Positions 54,101 through 61,598 of a stretch of 61,598 nt of DNA are shown here, piece after piece; the first letter of the stretch is position 1; every line of letters begins with the position of its first letter. The DNA is from DTGL01 sp038895395 (GTDB taxonomy: Archaea > Iainarchaeota > Iainarchaeia > Iainarchaeales > DTGL01): NCBI GenBank assembly GCA_038895395.1, contig JAWANJ010000002.1, positions 1-61,598 on the forward strand, given 5' to 3'. The position numbers were made by a program, and so were the translations under genes. The notes below the pieces were generated by a model, which worked only from the letters and a program-made list of their open reading frames with translations, was not told the origin of the DNA and searched no databases.

Positions 54101-56327
54101 CAGCTGCCGACTCTTTGACCTTTACTTTAACATATACATATATTATTCCATCGCTTTGCTTGCTCCACTCAAGGTTTATCCACTTAGAGCTTTCTGCACT
54201 TAAAGAGGCAAGGTCATATGTCGTGCCTTCTTCTGGATTATAAGAAGTTCCTCTTATCATTTTTGGGTTTCCACCTGCATAGACCTCCTTTATGAAAATA
54301 AAGTCTTTTTCCATAATGTTATATTTACCTACCCTTACGTGAGCACCAAAGCGGTCATATTGAGCAGACCTGGGTACAGAAATTTTAAACTTTGCAATAT
54401 ATTCTTTGCCTGCAGCCAAAACCATTACATTCTTTTCGTCCTTGAAAAGACCTAAAAACTCGATCTTTATTTCACCACTAATCCTTTCAGCTTCAAGCCT
54501 TATGTTCATGCTCCTTTGTTCATTTGGCGCAAGCACAATCCTCTGGCTTATGTAAGTAGCATACTCTGGGTGACTAACAAAAAGATAAAATGAAAGGCCC
54601 GCATCTATGTTTATATCAAGTTCACCACTTATTTTTTCTACCTTTAATGGACCTTTTATAACCTTATCCGTGTAAGCGTCTTTTACTATAACATCACTAA
54701 AAGGTAGAGCTTCGTCATCAGTGTTTGTTACCTTTAGCTTTAAAGTTGCTTTTGGTATATCAAGCACAATAATTGCTTCTTGTTCAATGCCAAGCCTAGG
54801 TATAAACTCAATTACATCGCTCCAGTTGCTACCAAATCCTTTATAAGCAAAGAATTTGTATTTTCCAGCGTACAAACCTTTAAATTCTGCTCTTCCATTC
54901 ATATCAGTAATCATTTCCTTTAACCCAAGAGCATTTCCATTACTGTCATAGGCAGCTACCTTTGCGTTTGGTATTGATATGCCCTGAGAATCAACTACTT
55001 TCACAATAACTAAGCCCCCACAGTCATTCGCATAAGGCTGTAGTTCTAATTTTATGATGCCCTCTGATTTTCTCACATCAGTAAGCCTATGCACGCAATA
55101 GTCTGGGTGATTTATCACTAATAAGAAGTTTATATCTTCACAAAGGTGAAAATCAACCCTGCCTTCTGAATTAGTGTCAGCAGAAGCATATTGTTTGTTA
55201 CCTACAAAAAGCGTTGCCTTTGCTCCTTCGAGTGGTTTTGAGGTTGTTTTATCAACTACTTGGATTTTTATACTTCCAATATACCTTGGTGTAAGCTCTA
55301 GGCTAACAGTTCTATATTCGTTAGCTCCAATAGTTATAAACTGAGATTCAGCAGATGTATACGTAGTAGTGGCTTTTGTTTTAACCCTATAACTTCCGGG
55401 CAAAACCTCAAATAATACTTGACCACCACTCGTAACTCCAGATTCAACGAAAACAGGTGTTGCACCAGTGTCTTTTTCAAGGTCAACTATGATGTTTTCA
55501 GATGGTGCCTGACCTTTGAATGTTACATTTACTATTATTTTTCCTTTTTGTTCTGGGGGTTTCATCTCAACAATCTTTTTTAGTAAAATAGTCGACCCAT
55601 CTGTAACGCGAACACCTTCTTTAGCTTCATAGCCTCTGGTGCTTAAAGTTACAATCAGTGGAAGGCAGTCAATTTCAACATCATCTATTTGTACTTCCCC
55701 ACCGTGTGTTGTATATTTCTCAGCATCTGCGGGCGGATTTGCTTTTTTGTTAGAGCACTCAAAAGAAAGCGAAATCCTTTGGACGATGGGCTCTTTATTG
55801 TTTTCGTCTAAAATCCTAAAGCTTACTGTTTGCGTACGGATAATTTCGGTAAGTAAAAAGTTAATAACTACATTTTCATCTTCTTCAATTAAAACACTTT
55901 TTTCAATGGGATTCGGCTTGAATCCTTCTTTAGAAACACGCAAAGTTATTGAGTCACCCTTTTTAACAGCAATCGCTTCTGATAGAGTCCCAGCAGTATT
56001 AGTGGCACTCCTATAAACCTTTTCACCCAAGAGCATTTCAACATTTGCCCCTTCTAAAGGCCTTTTTGCACCAAACCTGTCTTGATACTGAACAAACACG
56101 TTAACGTAAACATCTTTTTTGAATACACTTATTGGCAGAAAGAAAATTACTAACGCTGCTATTAATACTAGTGCCAATATTATTAGCAAAAGGAATGAGG
56201 GAAATACCTTATCAATAGCGTCAGTTATCTTATTTATAGGTATCTTTGTGCTAATCCTGTCTATAATTTCGTAGTATCTGTCCTCAAGATGCAAATAAAG
56301 TTCACGCAATGCACTTATTACGCCCAT
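48180..56327 (-). CDS. giant surface protein 2, with cysteine-rich insertion
   Basis: A 2715-residue protein paralogous to both neighbours. N-tail of about 43 residues in the cytoplasm, then one membrane helix (44-68). Up to ~1040 it holds repeated carboxypeptidase-regulatory-like modules (DTNSEGRVDFHLCEDI, DMNGRAEFKGLYAGKY and others). A first hydrophobic arm (AIWGLVGFVYGGV, about 1450) and a second (GALIGFIAGTLYTYW, about 1915) are split by a 400-residue cysteine-rich insertion (about 1480-1885), with four CxxxGYxYCG...CC...C modules, two CDCxxAvTC...CYxFxxCNNSxC modules and a Thr/Pro linker. The conserved YYCDATQLSIELLKKI (about 2122) and FYYMPFDGLIG (about 2429) follow. It lies 29 bases upstream of giant 1 and is the only cysteine-rich member. 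Confidence 0.9.
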   Translation of the reverse strand: MGVISALRELYLHLEDRYYEIIDRISTKIPINKITDAIDKVFPSFLLLIILALVLIAALVIFFLPISVFKKDVYVNVFVQYQDRFGAKRPLEGANVEMLLGEKVYRSATNTAGTLSEAIAVKKGDSITLRVSKEGFKPNPIEKSVLIEEDENVVINFLLTEIIRTQTVSFRILDENNKEPIVQRISLSFECSNKKANPPADAEKYTTHGGEVQIDDVEIDCLPLIVTLSTRGYEAKEGVRVTDGSTILLKKIVEMKPPEQKGKIIVNVTFKGQAPSENIIVDLEKDTGATPVFVESGVTSGGQVLFEVLPGSYRVKTKATTTYTSAESQFITIGANEYRTVSLELTPRYIGSIKIQVVDKTTSKPLEGAKATLFVGNKQYASADTNSEGRVDFHLCEDINFLLVINHPDYCVHRLTDVRKSEGIIKLELQPYANDCGGLVIVKVVDSQGISIPNAKVAAYDSNGNALGLKEMITDMNGRAEFKGLYAGKYKFFAYKGFGSNWSDVIEFIPRLGIEQEAIIVLDIPKATLKLKVTNTDDEALPFSDVIVKDAYTDKVIKGPLKVEKISGELDINIDAGLSFYLFVSHPEYATYISQRIVLAPNEQRSMNIRLEAERISGEIKIEFLGLFKDEKNVMVLAAGKEYIAKFKISVPRSAQYDRFGAHVRVGKYNIMEKDFIFIKEVYAGGNPKMIRGTSYNPEEGTTYDLASLSAESSKWINLEWSKQSDGIIYVYVKVKVKESAAAEELSIMWRAWGLRKGILVRDPEDITLGNALSDRELYAKTYERVYSVGEERLCTEKWCTVFKALDIEENVAVYIDRSYSAKVGKQYRLIFSITNNSKFETDSYSKVKLKIFNSEKNIVFSNYEIYGETVVKGTANASETSYIEIGDVKPNTEIHGYINFSPTTGKFGGITIRLHDPTRFAHVFEETIFVDIIAAKSFIIDFKVGDTFQSEAPILTSGVENKIIARIRDKQTNLEVSDVLVKIKDPNGNTMLQTTTTSLGLAEVKLPALMPGEKLVLTAEKPDYEEAKKEIFADGNVLGIEPSEIGLQLNVVSKTEDSAVVRLVNKTAMPLKVYGIKLSGDFYGAIDERKVRDWLVGEYVGKEIKPHDKLDIALKVSLSDFGKTLTQAKTLEGILTASVSSVKAFGHVWNSETKVKISIGLGGEVEDPSCLVVSIKEWKTKTKSNEVSTDFSVKNNCTVDGKPIDLKNLSARIEWQSNRVGDYYVSIGDVALELSGSYPKIIKGTFGAEEEISALLKFLPDAGITGTAKAKVIITGEHYTNAGKQVLSASIDTEIEIISLEDCIRFDKTLVRIVDYNEATIKIETKECKVPIDFMLDTKIAVSEKEFTMKPDDSKEIIVMPSQQDIPGQYPIYVMVKSMGESQYSFKKLIRVIIEPDGCLRLNRYEFDIYDDENNPYDGFDTALLINDCYKRTETITISYDERDWWEAIKTGAIWGLVGFVYGGVRSLAAGKTFFGTPIPSNVCNKAGYKYCGTKNLCKDEKIVVVDNITCCASECITEEARLDKEWCKKKGYTYCGPGNCDLSQGKEVVVEGVVCCTGKCKDTKIETPEKVCTSAGKYFCKEDELCPDAAYAVVGNVTCCSKQCVKESTKPPTGTTRPTVTTSPIVTSPATDEEMCKTYYLNSRRIQSYEECYPDCTFSMQTAERFVLCCKNDCAGPEQPTTGSGLISAVGPKIPGCYSTEIECAAKAWNNPTISTGGCDCYAAITCIYDEFGKCYRFGYCNNSRCGSSGAMSGEECIVEGYYCEDDKLYWKDSCGKRGIFMDCGATGAKCYNGQCVSADIAPSSNLCFGCYDTLAKCQKAYGSGLSKVCDCELAVTCEYDVECSKSGPCYKFKSCNNSFCNLSSAGKTSTVVSTKLKPNQTVMVTSAPVGFFSLESIGSLLQGGLNVFSNIINIDDPWTGALIGFIAGTLYTYWQQSQNVGVLEVVAAVRDLNITDLQLVIQKGLEEEIETLISVQKGDSKVETTPDKPLGFEKIEIIFKNNGIQQEDIYKPIYRVLRVDGNRLEYDTNYDTRMKKDAEAMKKMEPTVIGGERYLQKFHLQFNSHRSKPTEITIKPEVSCKVGALVGSTGKEALPKIKLAWNWKDIAINECDEGGLGYYCDATQLSIELLKKIRRIDELLRGQKLKCPSAEGILNERSQELDSLKLDVAVTKIKIEKSGANAKVIGIISSNNKKELTVNVSINVVKDGSTLSCPEGEKAIKVIDDSEVSCTFNELAEGLYEATIRVSPQLSTCPGTCKNENLGNDILSTRFSVGAPTGIFEKCEPYTTERLAEFAAANPTNANLKEALSLVNFNAYLIQDGYTLDFRRDFHEFSETKDFFSTPSWYKGETGLGKFFSNPELFEFKSSFLRPEAGYLPAGKYNIKINIDYNNNCWCLFENTTPDAKIEVIFERLDTPKPDSVFYYMPFDGLIGVDSQNGRQGYGVNYRQKSEETVKINEDIRQPVRTTTIANSVPIPGGWIEARVVKDFKTLHNDAPGVVLELEKAASGISMIYSPSVVTPIILKVSGGERTKAYVFYQLTINGKPQEASSNLFTWAGVTKGCKDFSDVDVTEAFNYKRDIRGGVGRTQCAGSFDTHQYGIEWCNVIRKGDTFLKTVLYTPQESTALLEIVSAMDSASFITPKGTGNRVEAGGLEETIITSIEKILRLVEEKKICIAGAGSDSRAIFFWNQQEIINSSLKNTIESIPSQCIKD

Positions 56328-56435
56328 ATTATCATCAAATTTAATGTTTTTAACTTTAATATATTTTTTGTTTATTATATTATTTTGCTTTTTATTTATC
56401 TAATATCCATTTGCTGCCCAGATTTGTTGTCCAGT

Positions 56436-59400
56436 TTACTGCCCAAACAAAGTTGGATTCCATCTTAACCTAAGTTGAGCTCTATTTATGTTATCTATAC
56501 ATATCTCCCCTGAAGCTATTCTTTCAATGTACTCCTTAAGTGATGGTTGTCTTATTGCTTCTATGATCCTCACAGCGCCGCCTTCAATTCCACGCGTTTC
56601 CGGTGTGCTATACTCTTGACCTTCATATGTTAAAGTGCTCAAAACTATTGGGTTTTTGGCACAAAGAACCTCAAGTTTTAAGTATTCATCAGCTGCTTTT
56701 GCAGGTACATAGCTTACAGAAACCCATAAACCTTGTCCTAATATTAGCTTTGATGCTTCAATGCTTTGTGACCAGCCACTGCAAAAGCTATCTGGTTTTT
56801 GTAAGCCAAATCTGTCAACACTAAACTGAACTTTTTCTTCGCCTTCAGAGCCCGCTCCTTGCTCATTGGGCACTAAAGAACCAACTTTGTGCCATACAAA
56901 TAACTCTTTTATATCTCCATAATATTTGTCATCACTTAGTTTGTAGTAAATCACATTTTGGCCCTCAGTTGGTGAAATTATCCTTAAAAGCACCGGGTAG
57001 CTTGGCACATATTCAATTTTTCTAGACTTAAGATCTATATTCAAAACAGTGCCGGTGCGACTTTTCTCAAATCTGCTATTATAATTGAGTGTAATTGTAC
57101 CAATGCCCGGCTTTCTTGGATAGATGCGCTCACCATGTTCATTGTATAAAAGCTCTGAAGGTACGGCACCAGCAAGTGTTAACCCCAAGCCATAATTTGC
57201 ACCAGTACTTTCTTTGCCTATCTCGCCATCGAATGACATATACATTAATGGATTTTCAGAAAACTTTGTTTTTAAGCGCTTGTCTATAGCTTCTAGAGAT
57301 TCTACTAGGGCCAGCTTTACAATATACTTTGATACAATAATTTTAGGAGGTCTGCCTGCAAAGTCTATTGCTATTTTAGGTTCAATTCTGTAAGCATATC
57401 TGCCGGAAGCAATACTACATTCCGTGCTTTTTTGTACCATTTCTTCTGAAAAGTTAGCATCTTCATAGCGCTTGAACTCAAGCTGATCTACATTAAGGCC
57501 TATTTGCTTAAGTGTTTCATTTCCTTTATCTAGATCTTCTATTAAAGCTCTACTCAGATTATCAGCCTTAAGATAGCTCTCTGCCTTAGCTATGAGTGAT
57601 TCTTCACTAGGTGTGCTTAACACATCAAGTGCTCTAACCCTTATGTATTCTTCCATCGCCCCAGAAAGACCTGGTTTGTTAATTACTGCAAGCATAAATA
57701 CAGTCCTATTTGCAAATTCAGATAAAAATAGGGTCCATTCCTGTTCTTTTGCTGTAATGGTTACTTGACCTATGGTTGCTGTTATTGGTAAATTCCTGTC
57801 ACCAAACATGATGTTGTTTCTTACTCCAATTGAAAGCTGTTCATACAGGCTAATATACTCAGCAAAGGTTATAACATAAACACTTTGTCTTGGTAGTTTA
57901 ACCTCGTCCGCTACCTGTTTAAGTTTACTCCAAATTAATTGAGCATTGGCGCTATAGTCAATATCTTTAGAAACAATAGCCAGTGCATTTTCTATCTTTA
58001 TATCGTTTGCATAGCATTGCGCTAGTATGCTATCAAACTGGGCATGAGACATTTTCATGGAGTCTAATGCAGCCAACTCATTTTGTGGAGCTTTTATAAT
58101 ACTGTTCAAAGTAGCTTCAATTTGTGCTACATTACACTTTTCCAGTGGTACAGGTGGCTGCCCAAGAATAGTACCTTCTTTTGTAACAAACAAAAGAATC
58201 GGCTTATTTGAAAAATCATCTCTCACAACAATCTGTGCCTTTGAGAGTTTGTAAAGTTTTCCTTCCTGGGAGTTTATCTCACGCATTAATTCTTGGTCTT
58301 GGCCTATGATTGAAATTACACTTAAATACTCTGCCGGAGCACTCTTGTTTATCTCTTCAATCTTTTGATTTATTTTTCTTATTTTTGATGCAATTTGCAT
58401 TATAAATTGCGCTCCATCACAGAAGTACCCCTCTCCCGATGGTTCAGGTTCACACTTTCTACTTGTTATCTCATCAGGTCGCCATGTAAACAGCAATCTG
58501 TCAAATCCATATACAGAGTAACTTTCCTGACTGTTGCATGGCTTAAGCATACCCCAACTTGGCATAACATCTATTTTTGCAGCTCTATTTTCACAACCTT
58601 CAGATAACTGTGAAACACCCCTGTTCAAAGCATTTACCACTACTTTTAGCTTTGCATCTTGAGTACCTTTCTTGTAATAAACCCTGGTTACTTTTATTGG
58701 TAGGTCTATGTTTATCTTTGCACACTCAGTTATCATTTTACTTCTGTCAACTTTCATTACAATATGATGCCTGTTATGCGTAAGTTCGAAATAAAGCTTT
58801 ACACCCGACTTTGGATCTTCCCATGAAGATAAACCAATACTAGCTATATAGTCGTCTTTACCACAAAAAGCTCTAGCATTTGAATCACTTGAAGGATCAA
58901 CCTCTTCGTTGGATCTTGCGTAAGGCAGCACAAGCTCAGTCACAGGTGGGTTTTCATTCCAAACAAACATGTCATCTATGAAGTGACTATCAGTTAGCAC
59001 ATCTGGTACAATGAGAGCGTTGGGGTTTATACACTGTGCTGGTTCAAGATTCTTGGAGCCTTTGTTTAATAAGCTGCCAATAAGACCAAGCCATGCCAAT
59101 GGATTTTCAAATGTCACACCAACAGGGAAGTATTTATCTCCGAGGTATGGTACATACATTGGCACAGCTATGATGCCTGGAGAAACAGCAGCAAGATACT
59201 GTTCAGTTGCTATAAACCTTATGTTTCCAACAATTTCTTCTACCGAACCTTCAAAGCTGATTGGTGCTGTTTTTTTGATCTCTGGATCAAACCACAGATA
59301 TATTTCCATTATTTGCCACTCTTCTTTATCCGAAACTTTTTGCACCTCATTTTTTCCCATTACAATGTTTTTTATCATAGGGCATGGCCCTTCAAGCGAT

Positions 59401-61532
59401 GTGCCTCCTGTTGCTGGTGAATAGCAATGAATATTATTTAATGTTAAATGTTTTAGTACATAGCCAAGATGGTAACATTTATTGTAGATCCTTGCTACTG
59501 TTTTCTGCCACCCCAAAAAGTTTGCTTTTAGCACAGTTGGTTCTATCGTAGGTAAACATTCCTCTTGGATTTCGTCTCTTCTTACAACTTTGACAGAAAA
59601 GCTATCTATTTCTTCAGCCCTCTTGCTTGATGATGAAAACTTTGCAAGCATCTTTACGTTAAACTTTCCTTTGCTTGTTGATGGCTCAATTATGAAACTA
59701 GCTGATGAGCCAGACCCAACTTTTTTGCTCGATGGTTTGACCAATAAACCGGAATCAAACTGTATAGTTATATCTATGTCTTGGAGACATGTGTTGTCAA
59801 CAATTATTTCTGCAGTTTCCGATTGGCATTTCCATTGTGTGCTTTGCCCTGGTTGTGAAGTTTGCCATGGGGGAACATACTGCGCTGTTGGCCAAATAAG
59901 GTTTTGCTGTGTTTGTTGCTGTTGTGTAACATCATAAGGATCTCTATCAAAGTATTTGCTGTTTAGACCCCACCCAGTGTCAAAGCCACAACTTTTTAGT
60001 TCTATATCAGTTGCTCTCACAACGTGCACACACTTCAAAAGATTGTTTATTGTTATGCTCGTGCTTAAAGTTGCTTTTGGAATCTCAACGCCCTTTTCTG
60101 AGTAATGAGTTGCAGAAAATTCAATTCTTGGTTGTACACTTGCACTAGTAATTTGATCATTAGGCCTAAAAAACAAGATGAGTTCCTGCTCCGCGTTCTT
60201 TGAAAATGATTCGCTAAGCAATGTCCATTGAGGCAAAATTTCAGTTAGTTCGAGTTCTTCACTGCTTACCTCAAAAGTTCCGACTGGACTTTCGCCAAGC
60301 CATCTTATCCTCACACTAAAATCTTTGAGTTCTACTGGCATTCCTTGAACAGTACAGTTATTTTTTACTGTTAGCACAAGCTTCTTTTGTTCCCCATAAC
60401 TTTTTATTTCCCAAGATTTTGGTTCAATCAAAATACATGCGGTGGTATCAAGTGCACCTTCAAGAGTTATTCTTATTTTTAGTTCTACTGAAACAGCCCA
60501 ATCCTTTGCAAGCTGGTTGTTATCCACACTTATTGTTATTGAACCCGCTAGTTCTTGTATATTTTCTATTTCTCTACCTTTCTCAGTGAGTTTTGCCTTT
60601 AGTTTTATAGAGGTATTTGATGTTGGTTTAATCTCCTTTCCAACAGCCAAAGTGCTACCACTTATTGATACAAGATCTTCAAGACCTGAAAAGCTGATAT
60701 CTTTTATATAAAGAGAAAAAGGTGCTACATTTTCCAAGTTAAGGGTTATATCTGCTTCTTCTCTTGCGTTGGGTTGAAGCTCAATGTCTATGCTGGGTGG
60801 CGTAACCTTAAGTACACCAGACTCAACTTTAATCTCTTGTATCAAAGTTCTAAATCCCTCCCGCGAAAGCTTTCGATTTTCTGCAGTTGGGAAGGTACGG
60901 TTTGAGAGAAAAACATACACCAAATTGTTATCAGGGTCAGCCCACGCACAGGTGCCTGTGAATCCTGTATGTCCAAACACACTTTGAGGGCAATAATCTG
61001 AGGTTGGGCCATCGCCTGATTGAGGTTTCATGAGCGGCTTATCCCAACCTATACCCCTTCGGTTGTCGTACTTGGCGTTTGGGCGCGAGTTAAACTTTTG
61101 CATAGTGGCTTGTGAAAAAAAATCTTCTCCTCCGTATTTTCCGCCTTGTAGGTTCATTTGCAGAATGGTAGCTATATCGAGCGCATTTGAAAAAAGCCCT
61201 GCATGCCCTCCAACACCTCCTTGAAGCGAAGCCATGGGGTCATGAACATATCCCCTGACAATCTGTTTTCGGTACTGCAAATCGTATTCACTGGGAGCAA
61301 TCAGATTACAGTCTGCTTTGCGCAGTGGGTTGTATCCAATGTTTTGCAAACCAAGCCTATCAAAAAGATTGTTTTGCAGATACACATCAAGCGTATAGCC
61401 CGTAATGGTTTCTATGATTTTTTGCAGAAAAAAAAAACCTAAATCACTGTATAAATACCCGAAGCCGCCGTATTTGTTGCGAAGTTTGGTCAGGCGGCTG
61501 TTGAGTGCCATTTCAAAAATCAAGTCGGGCAA
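56436..61532 (-). CDS. giant surface protein 3, N-terminus replaced by a Bacteroidota-type serine hydrolase (probable assembly chimera)
   Basis: The C-terminal ~1470 residues (56436 to about 60840) are a third paralog: VESGVLKVTPPSIDIEL aligns with the region near residue 1003 of giant 1, then comes CILIEPKSWEIK, a hydrophobic stretch near residue 780-827, GYFCDGAQFIMQI near 1040 and MYMSFDGEIG near 1431. The first ~232 residues are unrelated: they match the serine beta-lactamase-like domain of Bacteroidota (YSDLGFFFLQKIIE, GGVGGHAGLFSNALDIA, FGHTGFTGTCAWADPDNN, VFLSNRTFPT). The SxxK catalytic motif lies upstream of the window and the only start is a TTG; an in-frame TAA (61587-61589) lies before it. 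A true N-terminus with the membrane anchor and ~1000 residues are missing. A real gene fusion is possible but less likely. Confidence 0.8.
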   Translation of the reverse strand: MPDLIFEMALNSRLTKLRNKYGGFGYLYSDLGFFFLQKIIETITGYTLDVYLQNNLFDRLGLQNIGYNPLRKADCNLIAPSEYDLQYRKQIVRGYVHDPMASLQGGVGGHAGLFSNALDIATILQMNLQGGKYGGEDFFSQATMQKFNSRPNAKYDNRRGIGWDKPLMKPQSGDGPTSDYCPQSVFGHTGFTGTCAWADPDNNLVYVFLSNRTFPTAENRKLSREGFRTLIQEIKVESGVLKVTPPSIDIELQPNAREEADITLNLENVAPFSLYIKDISFSGLEDLVSISGSTLAVGKEIKPTSNTSIKLKAKLTEKGREIENIQELAGSITISVDNNQLAKDWAVSVELKIRITLEGALDTTACILIEPKSWEIKSYGEQKKLVLTVKNNCTVQGMPVELKDFSVRIRWLGESPVGTFEVSSEELELTEILPQWTLLSESFSKNAEQELILFFRPNDQITSASVQPRIEFSATHYSEKGVEIPKATLSTSITINNLLKCVHVVRATDIELKSCGFDTGWGLNSKYFDRDPYDVTQQQQTQQNLIWPTAQYVPPWQTSQPGQSTQWKCQSETAEIIVDNTCLQDIDITIQFDSGLLVKPSSKKVGSGSSASFIIEPSTSKGKFNVKMLAKFSSSSKRAEEIDSFSVKVVRRDEIQEECLPTIEPTVLKANFLGWQKTVARIYNKCYHLGYVLKHLTLNNIHCYSPATGGTSLEGPCPMIKNIVMGKNEVQKVSDKEEWQIMEIYLWFDPEIKKTAPISFEGSVEEIVGNIRFIATEQYLAAVSPGIIAVPMYVPYLGDKYFPVGVTFENPLAWLGLIGSLLNKGSKNLEPAQCINPNALIVPDVLTDSHFIDDMFVWNENPPVTELVLPYARSNEEVDPSSDSNARAFCGKDDYIASIGLSSWEDPKSGVKLYFELTHNRHHIVMKVDRSKMITECAKINIDLPIKVTRVYYKKGTQDAKLKVVVNALNRGVSQLSEGCENRAAKIDVMPSWGMLKPCNSQESYSVYGFDRLLFTWRPDEITSRKCEPEPSGEGYFCDGAQFIMQIASKIRKINQKIEEINKSAPAEYLSVISIIGQDQELMREINSQEGKLYKLSKAQIVVRDDFSNKPILLFVTKEGTILGQPPVPLEKCNVAQIEATLNSIIKAPQNELAALDSMKMSHAQFDSILAQCYANDIKIENALAIVSKDIDYSANAQLIWSKLKQVADEVKLPRQSVYVITFAEYISLYEQLSIGVRNNIMFGDRNLPITATIGQVTITAKEQEWTLFLSEFANRTVFMLAVINKPGLSGAMEEYIRVRALDVLSTPSEESLIAKAESYLKADNLSRALIEDLDKGNETLKQIGLNVDQLEFKRYEDANFSEEMVQKSTECSIASGRYAYRIEPKIAIDFAGRPPKIIVSKYIVKLALVESLEAIDKRLKTKFSENPLMYMSFDGEIGKESTGANYGLGLTLAGAVPSELLYNEHGERIYPRKPGIGTITLNYNSRFEKSRTGTVLNIDLKSRKIEYVPSYPVLLRIISPTEGQNVIYYKLSDDKYYGDIKELFVWHKVGSLVPNEQGAGSEGEEKVQFSVDRFGLQKPDSFCSGWSQSIEASKLILGQGLWVSVSYVPAKAADEYLKLEVLCAKNPIVLSTLTYEGQEYSTPETRGIEGGAVRIIEAIRQPSLKEYIERIASGEICIDNINRAQLRLRWNPTLFGQ

Positions 61533-61598
61533 ATCTGTTCGTGCGTGGATGTTTTCACAAACTTCAATATTGAAAGAGTCGCTTTTTTAAGTTGTGAG
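60840..61598 (-). other. foreign segment, Bacteroidota-like
   Basis: From about 60840 to the window end the GC content rises to about 50% (against roughly 27-36% elsewhere) and the translation is of Bacteroidota type. Homology continues upstream of the TTG in the same frame as SDSFNIEVCENIHARTDLPD, then meets a TAA beside an A-run, so that fragment is itself interrupted near its end. The join falls close to the end of the hydrolase domain. Confidence 0.8.

Noticed and set aside
41278..61532. Many additional ORFs of 60-140 codons on the plus strand opposite the giant genes and the RNA polymerase genes
   Set aside because: They are antisense shadows of long, conserved reading frames, with no ribosome sites and low-complexity or non-homologous translations.
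1..61598. CRISPR arrays, transposases or integrase genes
   Set aside because: I saw no regularly spaced repeats, no terminal inverted repeats with transposase-like ORFs, and no cas genes in the window.

Overview
This window is from an AT-rich archaeon (roughly one third GC by eye). The evidence is an archaeal RNA polymerase/translation gene string (uS10, EF-1alpha, EF-2, uS7, uS12, NusA-like, eL30, RpoA, RpoB', RpoB'', RpoH), a Cdc48 ATPase, a family B DNA polymerase with a possible PCNA-binding tail, type II methionine aminopeptidase, a BHB-type intron in tRNA-Tyr, a C/D box guide RNA, TATA boxes and GGTGAT-type ribosome binding sites. Compact spacing, decayed biosynthetic genes and many small unassignable membrane proteins suggest a DPANN-like lineage, but the sequence alone does not fix the phylum. 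A branched-polyamine synthase (BpsA) hints at a thermophilic lifestyle or ancestry.

Layout. 0-2 kb: a small membrane-anchored protein and two wrecked genes (archease and the branched-chain aminotransferase ilvE). 2-15.3 kb: the information-processing operon on the minus strand, with a single-piece rpoA and a split rpoB. 15.4-19.3 kb: a proteostasis island (two Hsp20 genes, cdc48) with a divergent winged-helix regulator that has a palindrome between its TATA box and start codon. 19.3-36.5 kb: a mosaic of housekeeping and accessory genes (PPC/DUF296 protein, orphan DNA methyltransferase, pentameric ligand-gated ion channel homologue, stomatin, DUF116, gamma carbonic anhydrase, an RpiA-like protein with altered active site, membrane-bound ArsR-type regulator, HisS, BpsA, MetAP, PolB) with eight tRNAs and one C/D box sRNA. 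36.6-61.5 kb: a surface/envelope locus with small membrane proteins, two coiled-coil proteins, a HerA-fold ATPase that has lost both Walker motifs, and three tandem giant paralogous surface proteins (2290, 2715 and at least about 1470 residues).

The last ~750 bases look foreign: the third giant gene is joined in frame to a Bacteroidota-type serine hydrolase with about 50% GC. An assembly chimera is the simplest reading, and the true N-terminus of that gene is then missing.

The most interesting items are (i) the giant surface protein locus with its pseudo-ATPase and cysteine-rich insertion, (ii) two tRNAs (Tyr and Thr-GGT) that share a coordinated change in the D-loop/T-loop elbow (G19 to C with U55 to G), (iii) an archaeal pentameric ligand-gated channel, (iv) the heat-shock regulator operator, and (v) clustered fresh pseudogenes.
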